A DNA stretch of 64,000 bases, from assembly GCA_029962745.1 (NCBI GenBank), contig CM057157.1, forward strand, positions 2,450,083 through 2,514,082. The letters run 5' to 3'. The DNA comes from Echinometra lucunter. Lineage: Eukaryota; Echinodermata; Echinoidea; Camarodonta; Echinometridae. The notes below the pieces were generated by a model that was not told where the DNA came from, ran no database searches, and worked only from the letters and a program-made list of their open reading frames with translations. Shown here piece after piece: positions 35,001 through 45,834 of this stretch. Numbering within the stretch: the stretch's first letter is position 1; every line of letters begins with the position of its first letter. The position numbers and the translations under genes are program-made.

Positions 35001-38000
35001 ATAGTATACCTTGGCACGCGATATAAGCCCTTTGGTTCTTGAAGTTCTGAAATGACAAAAAATAAGTAAAAAAAAATAAATGAATGATTGCAAAACTTTT
35101 AGTCAGTCATGATTCAATCCCAGGGAGGATAGAATGCATAGTACCTTTATGTATAATGTCTGTAGATAAAGGATTATTGTCGGAAATTAGAATAAAAGCG
35201 AATATTACTCTTATAGATACAAAGTGTTCAAGTAAATAAATTAATGTTGAGTTAATGTTTTGAAAGTGATGGAGAACAGAATAAATGATATCTTTCTTGT
35301 TTTTAGTAAAACTATGACAAACTCTTCTAAGATAGCGAACGCAGGTAACTGACGTGCAATTTTCTTAAAAAATGGAATTCATATGAACTTGAAGTAAATT
35401 CACTGTAATCTAAATCATGATGTGAAGAAAGGGTAAATTTTAAACTAAACCCAGAGAGCTTAAAGTCAAAGTGAGTTTTATTTTATAACTTACTGGGATG
35501 TAAGATGCATTGTAGTAATCGGTAGTAGAATCATCATTGATGATATCCAGTACAACTCTAGAAGCATCATCTTGGGAAAAAATGACAACAGAAATCTCTA
35601 TGAATCTTCCAATGATTACAATTAAAGTTATTACCGTTCAAGAGAAAGAAACTCTGTTTCACGAAAGGCAGAATCAAATAATGATCAAGATAAATGGATG
35701 GGGGAAAAGAATGATTTCAACTCAATAAAAAAGGGTGGTTAAAACCGTTCATTCCATGAACTGTTGCAAGCTGAAGTCTTGCAACAGTTCAAGGCTATAG
35801 TGAACACGAATGGGTGTCTTAAACAAGTCCACTACAGATGTATACTGAACCTTCTACTTACATGGTAGAATATTCTTGTATCTATTCTTTACTTTGTTGA
35901 AAGCCAGTTCTCCCACCGTCTGTTTATAGAGACTGTCACTTGGTAGGGCCTGAAATATTTGTACATTACATAATACAAGGAAAGAAAAATAGTAATGCAA
36001 AGTTGATGGAAACAACTATTGGAAAGTTAAGTGTGTATTTTCGTCGATTCAGAAGACTGATTTACAAATCTATTCATATTCATCGACAGTTTTTGTAAGA
36101 GAATCTGCATTCTTAATGACTTGCCACATATACCATGTTTACCTGTTTATTTTATTAGGAAGATTGCTTTGATGTTGGTATGCCTGAAAATCACTACGAT
36201 AAAACCGTTTTGTTAGAATGATTGATTGGAAATCGTTCTCTCGGGAATACTGCTTCATCCAAAATTCCTAAATTCTTAGCTATGGCGTAATCCAGTACAG
36301 ACTTACATTGAATTCATCGGAAAAGAGGGGCGTGTCTTTATTCTGTTGAACAAAAGCAGGAAACTCCGTCAAGTTTATCGGTCTTCGTTTTGCACTAGGC
36401 TCGCAAGCTGATGCATTAGTCTCATCTTTTTTAGGTGGAGTTGATTCAGAAGAGGTTGGTATGACCTGAATTCCAAGTGCTGGTGGCTTCTTAGGAACAT
36501 GGGGTTTTCGAAGATCTCCAGAAGTTTTGCCGATTTTTCCATGTGAATTTTTGTCGTCCAAGTCATTTGATTTTTCTTCTGGCAAAACGAGACAAAGGAA
36601 GAGCGACGTCATAGAGGTAGGCATAGACGAGAATTATTAAACACTTTAAAAGATAATGTGTGGGTATATTGGGTGAATGAGGGTAAAAATAAAAGTGTGT
36701 CAGGCCATACATGTTTCCTTTATTATGTTGATGGTTTTTCATCTTTATGTTAAGAAATAATTTGTTACCAACTCCTTTTTGATACTAATATACCATACAT
36801 GTGTCATATGGGTGGGTACGGGGGGGGGGGGGGAGGGGGGGGGGGGTGTGAAACCCCCTTCCACTTTGAAAATATTCGTAATTGTTTACAGAATGTCGTA
36901 AAACTTATTTTTTTTTTTAAAGTGGATGACCCCTTTTCCTTTTTGGGAATACAAGTAGGAACGTCGGTCGGCAAATCTGAAAATATGTCGAACATTTTTC
37001 TTTGTCGACAAATTTTGAAGATCTAAATGTACACCCCTATTAGAAATGATTTAGCAACTGCGCTGCATATACCTTCTTGATCGCGACAGCCAAGAGTCAG
37101 CTGTTGAAATGAAATCTCTTCCTTCGAACTTTCTTCTCTCTTGTACTTTCTATATCAAATAGAAAGATAAGATATCAAAATTTGTTTTCTGCAGAATTAA
37201 TTTGAAACTAAGGATTATCAGCCAATTCAAATCGTTAAAACAAACAAACAAATAAACAAAAAACATACATTCATTCTTTCAATAATAGTAATGGAATATC
37301 TGCGTGTGATTAATCTAAATGACTGGTCATGTAAAGGGATTTTAACCTGAAATGTATTATAAGTATTGTTGCTTTTGAATACTTTTTTCAGATATATATT
37401 TTAAGTCGTTTAAGCATGCAGGACAATTATTAAGCACAATATGAGGATTTGTCCAACTAACTAGTTGCTTCTAATTCTTAATAAAAGTATTGATTTCAAA
37501 GGATCAAAAGCAATACGTCATGTGATTTTTAAAAATTTGAATAAAGAAAACAACCTTTGTCTCCGGACTACGACTAATATGACGGCAAGAAGAAAGATGG
37601 CGATAACTCCAACGGCCCCACCCGCAATCATAGGCGATGAAGACGTGGTTCCTATGATCGGTGTGACGTTCCCATTGACATGACTGAGATCGTTAGCTTA
37701 AAAGAGCAGTGATTAAAAACTATCTGGTAGGTTTTTATTTGCCAAAGTGGTTGCGTTATTTACCATGCATTGAGAGGTGCCGGTTGAAAGTATGGAGTCT
37801 CTGAAGTGACTGGAATAGTATAGGTTTTCCCCTTTCAGTTTCATGATTTTGTCATTCAAGTTCATATTCCGAGCATTCAATTTCCCGCATTTCACGCTCG
37901 CAGCTTTCAAATTCAAACTGGGTCATTCAGATTCACTATCCGAGCAATCAATTGTTCATTTGGGTCATTCAAATTCAAAGTAGGAGCATGCTTTTTGATA

Positions 38001-40041
38001 AATGGGCAATCAATTCATTTAAAGCCGGCGACCGAATCTCCTTCGTCATTCATATTCGTGAAAAGGCAACCAAGTTCCAAATAAGTGCATTCAATTTAAA
38101 GATTCATTGCATTTAGTTAGCTTGGGGCCATTGAGGGTGTTTTTCACTTAGTTTGGAATAAATTGGGCTTCTTTGGCAAGACATTTGCCATAATGTTATC
38201 ATGCTTAAGTCCACTATTTTAGGTTTTAGGCCATAAACGCTTCCATTGAAACTGGTAACATGGAAATTATAAACATTTCATATTGCTGTTTATTTAGGCT
38301 TCCACATGAAAAGATTTTGAGATCATGTTGTTTGTCAGTTGGTTTTGTAATTGACGCATTGTGCGGTTAGTGTTGTGATTTTATCTTTTTATGGGTGGCG
38401 TCATCAAGGAGTGTAAGTTAGATATTATATCGTTATGCTGTTAAAGTTTTGAAGTATACATGAGCATATAAGGACATGATATCATTGTAAATATACAAAG
38501 ATTGGAAGAAAACTTCAATGAGAGTCATAGTTATGATAGTGTTGAGTTTCACATTTTCGACCTTTGATTAGATCATCTTCAGAAAATGTAGGTAAAACTG
38601 AACATTTTAATGCCTTCTTATATCAGTGTATACAAAAACAGTTCTTGTTCTGTTTTACCTCAGTTCCTGAAGATGATCTAAATACAAGTCGAAAATTTGA
38701 AACTCAACACTATAACTTTAATCGGAGTTTTCTTCCTATCTTTGTATATTCACATTATCCATAATAATTATGGATATCATTGTAAGTGGATACAAATTCA
38801 GAACAATATAGAACCCTTAAAAAGAAAAGAAAGAATAAGCAATACTAGAGGCCTACGAAAATAGGATTTTTTTTTCTTGTGTGTTAGGGGTGAGGGATGC
38901 GCGGGTATATTGTGTACATTCTAAAAAGGGATTGGTCAAGATAACCAATGTGTTGGTGAATTTGTGTCTGAACAAAAAAATTAGTTAAAATCAACCAAAA
39001 TTTGGGTACATTAGTTTTCAAGAAATAATTGGTAATTATGACCATCATCATATTAGTCAACCTTCGGACAATATGCACCAACATAATAGTTATTATGACT
39101 AATCCTTTTTCGGAGTGTGCTTGTTTATCAGAAACAACCAACGCTCGTCCCGCTCTCCCCCTCATAACCCCCTTTTTATCTTCTCCACTAAATTGAGTGC
39201 ACGAAGTAGGAAATTGATCACCTGAAAATGATATTGAACGCCCCAAACAGCGTCATCGTGACTACGAGTTGAATTTGAATGCGCAAGTAGGAAATACAAT
39301 GCCTCCATACCCATATCCAATTTTGAGGGTCATATTGGTAGAAAAGGGTGCCCTTTATTAGGGATTTTGCATCTTGGATGTGTACTTAGGCCTCATTAGG
39401 GGAGAGAACATCATTCTAAACAATAAAGTTACCGATGTTTAAAAAAAATGAGGAAATTGATCACCTGAAAATGAAATTGAACGCCCCAAACAGCGTCATC
39501 GTGACTACGAGTTGAATTTGAATGCGCAAGTAGGAAATACAATGCTCGCATTTGGAATTGAACGCTCGTGCGTGATTTTGATCTACGGAAAGAGAATAAG
39601 AGCGCCCATAAATGAAATTGATCGATCGGATTCGGAATTTGAAAGCCCGAATGTCTTCGCGGGGCGTGCGTTGCGTAAAATTGAATGCACGTTCATGAAT
39701 TGGAATGGAAAAAGTATGAAATTGACCGGGAAAACCTATACTATGGTAAGTATGCCAGTCACCAAAGAGCCATAATTTTACCGGCGTCTACGAATGAGTA
39801 CACGGTATATTTGATTTATGAAAATATATGCTTAAAAATCTAGAAATGTAATCTACATGCATAAAGACATAAAGAAATCAACACTCACGAAGAGAGCTAC
39901 TGCCACAGTGAATAGCGATACTGCAATAGGCCTGTGACGTCATGCAAATATCTATTTTTTCTTCATGATAGATGAATTTCTGTCACGTGAGCTTAACTTG
40001 ACTAATTTTTGCACTGTATTTTTCAAATACATACACACACT

Positions 40042-40108
<67 letters not shown>

Positions 40109-43100
40109 TGTAGAATACAACATATGTTTAGCATTGCTTATCAGAAGTTCCCAAGAGCTACCCTTTTATGAAATTTTTGCAAAGGTTGCCCAAAAAATGT
40201 TTCCGCTGATAGTCGAACCCAGGTCCTTGGCTTAGAACGCCGATGCCTTAACCACTATTGTAGGCCAAGGGGACTGACTAGGGGTTCGCTGCTACGCCAG
40301 ATTCACCTTCTCGACAGATTGACAAATTCCTTATATTGAGGACAGTTAAGTTTTGAAAAGTGACAAGCCATGAACTTAGATACATGCATAAGTCGGATTG
40401 AGATACTATAAAGGAAATTTGACCCCAAAACACCAACTTTGGCGACTCCCTTGGTTTAAGATAAATGCACAGTTGTGAGGAAATTAATGAAAATGAGAAA
40501 ATAATACTGAGTAGCTGTATCAAAGTTCTCCATTGCTGTCCTATCTGTGGGAAATTTTTGCAGAGGTTGAATATAGATTTAGATATATAGTCATATTATA
40601 TGTTTGTATTTCACGTACGGGCATTGACTTACACAAAGTCAAAGAAGGTGTATCCACACAGCAAATGTATCATGGCCAGGATTAAAGTTTGAAGTTTTAT
40701 CTCAAATTCTCGTCAGAAGAAAGATAAATTCTCACTTTGATTTATCACAAGATTGTCTTTCTCCTGACGAAGACTCGAAGGAGCGTCGAAAATTGAAATA
40801 ATAAAGCATCAAACTTACTGGCCAAGATGCATTATGACAAATGTGTGAATACACCTTCTTTTTTTTATCTCTCTCTATCTTTGAGCTTTTGCAACTCACG
40901 TGGACATAAATACAATCATTTTCTTTCGTTTCATATCCATAAATATATCCATTATTCCACACGAAAATGGTCTACATTTTTTTTCGTTAAAAACATATCA
41001 CAGTGAAAATCATAAAGAAGTGAGCGATTTCACTGATCATTTATCATTTGAATTTACTAACAATATTGTGAAGATAACGCTATTTTAATCATTTTTAGGT
41101 TTAAAAAATATATGCATATGGAGATGGACAATTTCTTTCAAACAAGTAATACAGATAAACCCTTTTTAAAAACCCGAACCTTTGAACTAAAATACACGTG
41201 ATACAGTGGAACTCTGGGATCAGCGGTCGATCAGTGCTTGAGAAGTAGATGAGGGCCATTATGAAAATGATATGTTAGCATGGGTTCGAGGAGGAAACTT
41301 ACTTATCAGTTGAGTGGTGACCTGATTGCCATTTCCTTCAAGTCCTCGGTTTGTTTCTTGATTTGTAGCTTGAATGTGACCTCCGTCTTGTCTTTGAGTC
41401 GTGATATGATTGTGACCTGTTTGGGTTTCTTCCATGTTCCCTGGGACTGTGTTAGGAGTGGGAGCTCCTTCCGTTCCTATGCTGCTCCCTTGAGTTGTAA
41501 TATGAACGAGAGCACTTGTGGTTCCTTCGCTGCTTCCTTGTGTTGTGACACAATCTGAATATATTTCTGGTTCTAATTCACCATTCAAATATAAGAGGAA
41601 AATCAAGAAAGAGGGTATTTGTCGTGTCTCCCCGTCTTACTCCTATGCCTCTAAACAAATTAAAAAGGAATCATTAATTTTTGAGCTACTGCGAGAAAAA
41701 GAATGTTGCCGATCAAATTTTACCTTGATGTTCTCTCTTTTTTGTTGTTGCATGCAAACGACCATGGGTGTCGATTTATATTTGTGGTTGGGGATGACTG
41801 GTGCCGAATATCCTCAGAGAGGAAGCGAATCGACCAAGCAGGAATGTGGAAGGGATACCCCTCCCACGGTACAAATTTTAAAATTTACCTTCAGTAAAAA
41901 AAAAAAATCACGTTTCAGAGCATTTAAGAGTGGTTTTATGGGGAATTACTTACTAACTAAATTTACTCAAATTTGGTTCCGACCGGGGAGGGGGGGGGGG
42001 GGGGTGCTGCTGAAGCCTCCATACCCATATCAAATTTTAAGGGTCATTTTGGTAGAAAAGGGTGCCCATATTATTAGGGATTTTGCATCTCGGATGTGTA
42101 CTTAGGCCTCATTATGGGAGAGAACATCATTCTAAACAATTAAGTTACCGATGTTTTAAAAAATGAGGGGCATGTTTAGGGATTTTCGGACTCATAACCA
42201 TACCCCATGCTTAGGGATTTCTTGCAAAAAAGCGACCCATTAGAGCGGCACAGCCGTGTATTCCATATTAGGCGAGTACGGGGAAGGGCTGAATTCTGTA
42301 AATTTCTTTGAATTCTTGATTCCTCTCATCACTGCAGTCTTCTTCTTCTCGAGTCACTTCTCAAGTCCTGTCCGGTGCAGAGCGCAGGATGTGACTTTGG
42401 CGTTTTAACCAATCAGAACACAGGAAACTATACAACTATACATCTATCCCACTGTCCATTGTTGAGCATGTGTCATTGTATAGATGTATAGTAAGCGGGC
42501 CAAACTACCATTATTTCGTGCAATATCCATGCATCCGTGGCTCCGTCGAATAGATGTATAGTTTTAGCCAATCAAATCACGAGAAACCATACATCTGTGT
42601 CATTATTATGGGCAACTATGCATGGAACTAAATCCACTCCATGATACATCCTTGCCTACGTCGAATAGATGTATAGTTTTAGCCAATCAGATCACGAGAA
42701 ACTATCTATGCTATAATTCCGTGTAGCTACATACCTCCGTCGAAGCATCTCATGAATAAAACTGCATCTCACGAATAATGCATAGATGTATAGTACATCA
42801 AAACCGCCAAGTAAAAGTGGTATGCAATGACTTCCATTAAACATTTAGTCTAGAGGTCTACAAAATTCTTTGATCCCTTTGTCACCTGTAAATATCACTA
42901 TTGCAAGAGAAGTTTTATATATAAGGCTGACATGACAAGGAAGAAGGCAGACATTTAAAAAATGATAGAAGAAATTACAATAAACTCACAAATTAGGTAA
43001 TTTTAGTTGACAAGTAGTTACTGGCTTCACAACATAATATCCTCACATGGGCTTTAGCACTTCACTTACATCGGCTAAGTAGGTTGGTAAAATTTATCTC

Positions 43101-45509
43101 TTGTGAAACTAACCTTGACAACTACTCCCTGTCCATCCTCGTTTACATTCAGAAGAGTTTCCTGTACAGACTCCAGTAAACCGATCACATTCTCCTGACA
43201 CACAGTGACATGTCTCAGTACAACTAGCACCAAACTCACCTCGGTCACATTCTAATTGATTTTTATGAGAAGAAAAAAAAAAAAGAAATATGTTCAAAAT
43301 CAGCGTAAAAATTATGCTGTCGTTTATATGAAAGCACCATGAAAGCAAAGGAATAGAAACAAGAATTCTCGGTGAAAAATTAATCATGGGCAAACAAGGA
43401 GACAAGCTTCAGATAAAATCAAACAAATTAGGCAATGGCTGGGGCGCATCATGACTTCAACAGAATTTTCGTTTAAGGGAAGGGGTACTAAATGTGTAAT
43501 GTCCCTCAGCAAAAAGTACTTTTCATAAATACATAGGCATGATAGGGAAGTGGAAAGTCTAAACAGGAGCGTTGGCTTGGTCATATGAAGCACCACAGTT
43601 TTTACTTCCATTGCTTTCAATAGACCCTTTTGCTATGAAAGACATAGGCTACATGAACACAGTAGAAAACAGATTGATTAAGTTTTATGATATTTTTCAA
43701 CTAAATGGTTCAGTCACAGATTTTGGCTGAACCTAGATGGTAATACATATTAACATTTCATTCCAAAGCTTTATCAAAAAAAAAAACAAACAAACAAAAA
43801 ACGCTGCATATAATTTTTCAGAGGCTATCAATTACCTTTATGCTCTATAACACTTTAAAGAAGGCAATAACTGTTTTCTATATTTTGATACTTTGCGGTA
43901 ATCATGGTAGCAATACTTCCAAAGAGAGCTAAAAATCAATTGCTGGCATTTGTATGATCATTCTCATTTGTGTCAAATGAGTGAAGCTCAATGTGCCACT
44001 GCCGATAATTCTATTAACCTGTTTCACTTCCTTCTATACCTGTTGTACAATCCAGTCCTTTGTATCCTGGTGTACATGAACATCCATAGGGATCAGGTAC
44101 ACAAACCTGAAGTCCACTACATGCTGTCTTGTTATCTGCAAACTTGTAATCACATCTGTACTCGCAGTTACGACCGTAACAATTTCCACCGCATGCTAGA
44201 TTTTATGAGAACAAAGAAGTTCGTAATTTCACAAAAATGCTCACTGTATGCAGGCAAAAATTAAGCATATTAAGCAATTCGCTGTGAAATGGCTTTAACG
44301 TAATGATATTGCACTGATGTTCAGAGGAGCAAACGTTTATTCCTTGTGAAATCATGCAAAAATTTTTTGAAGATTAAAACCTACCCCCTTAAAAATTTGC
44401 TCAAATGTGGTGCATGTGTGTGAGGTAACCCGACTCTTCGCACACCGAAATTTGAAATTTAGGCACCATCAGTTTTCGCACTACTGCGCATATTTCACAG
44501 GCATGTCCGCCCAAAGTTGAAATCTTTTATCAGTTTCGAAGTGACCATATATCTGTTATTACTGAGTCACAAAACTGGTCAAACCTATTAGAACACCCAC
44601 TGAAAATCAGCAAAATGAGTTTGAGCAAAATTGAGTTTGATTTGTTTATCAATGCTTTGATCGATGCATCCTCAATTTATTTGTTGCTAAATTATTTAAA
44701 TGGGTATGAGCATAACATGCGAAAGATCTTTGCCATTATTAGTCAATATTTAGTGGAATTTGGAATTTTCAATCCCCCTCCCCACTTGAACATTCAACTC
44801 AATACCTTTCTGGCATACGTCAGTGTTATGATTTCTTTTTACAAATAAGCCGTTTCAATAGATCTCAATTCAGAAATTTGAGGTTTCCTTAACTCTCACA
44901 TCAGTGAGTCCCATATTAAGTAGATCATATTCAAATCCTAGCCTTTAGGATGTCCATATCTCATCATTTTAACAAATGGATGCAGTATAACTATTCCACT
45001 AAAGCTGTTGGTCGGATAATATGAAGATACCTGTTTGTTTAAAGGGTGGCTCAGAGAAATTGGTTGCAGAGTGGTGAAAACCTTACAAGAAATAAGAAAT
45101 AAGATTCACTGATGGCACCCTCACTGGAACGCCACTCTGGAAAAGACCTAATTTATATTGTGCTCTGCAATACTAAAATGAAATACACAGTGTTCAGAAC
45201 AAATTATTGGTTGAGAGACATTTCGTTGAATGTGCTTGTCCACTTTCATCCAAAGTGCAGAATAGATGTAGATACATAAAATAATTATTCAGTATAATTT
45301 CACATTACTATGATATTTTATATTTCATATTTTACCACATAGTGTACGTTTAAACTGTGTTTACATATGTCAGTTTTACACCTAATCCTGCAGAAGCTTT
45401 TCATTTTTATGATTGTTTCTTAATTCATATGATGATTAACATATTATGTTATGTAGGGCCCGCTGGAAGATCAGCTGATAGCTGAAGTGGCTACCCTGGG
45501 TAAATAAGA

Positions 45510-45599
<90 letters not shown>

Positions 45600-45779
45600 T
45601 ATGTATTTTGTTTTTCTCATATTTTTTGCATGTATTTGTTGCCTGATATTATTTTGTGTTCATATTCTATTTTCATTGCTTTTTATGTATACACGGCCCC
45701 ATAATAAATCGGCCAAGTATGTACTGGGCTTTTACCGAGTTTAAATACATCGTATGAAATAAAAATGATGGCATATTGA

Positions 45780-45834
<55 letters not shown>

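Larger units (their letters stand above)
37800..39760. mobile_element. Foldback-like element with long degenerate inverted repeats
   Basis: AGTATAGGTTTTCCC (37817-37831) is mirrored at 39728-39742. Inside both ends run about 300 bp of degenerate tandem units like GCATTCAATTT (left) and AAATTGAATGC (right), in opposite orientation. The architecture resembles foldback transposons such as the sea-urchin TU elements, recalled from the literature and not compared here. Confidence 0.6.
37697..41302 (-). other. Gene B intron between stalk and transmembrane exons
   Basis: About 3.6 kb, filled with repeats: a foldback-like element (37800-39760), nested hairpin MITE (38493-38750), duplicated block (39208-39545), (CA)n(TA)n (40031-40104), a tRNA-like SINE (40200-40285) and a MITE (40636-40866). 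No gene. Confidence 0.75.

Noticed and set aside
40200..40285. Functional tRNA gene on the minus strand
   Set aside because: Box motifs are present but no clean cloverleaf with a paired acceptor stem could be drawn; a SINE head is more likely.
41259..41606. Coding extension of the stalk exon past 41303
   Set aside because: The frame stays open beyond the donor, but GTAAGT at 41302-41297 is a perfect donor and phase 1 is needed to reach the transmembrane exon.
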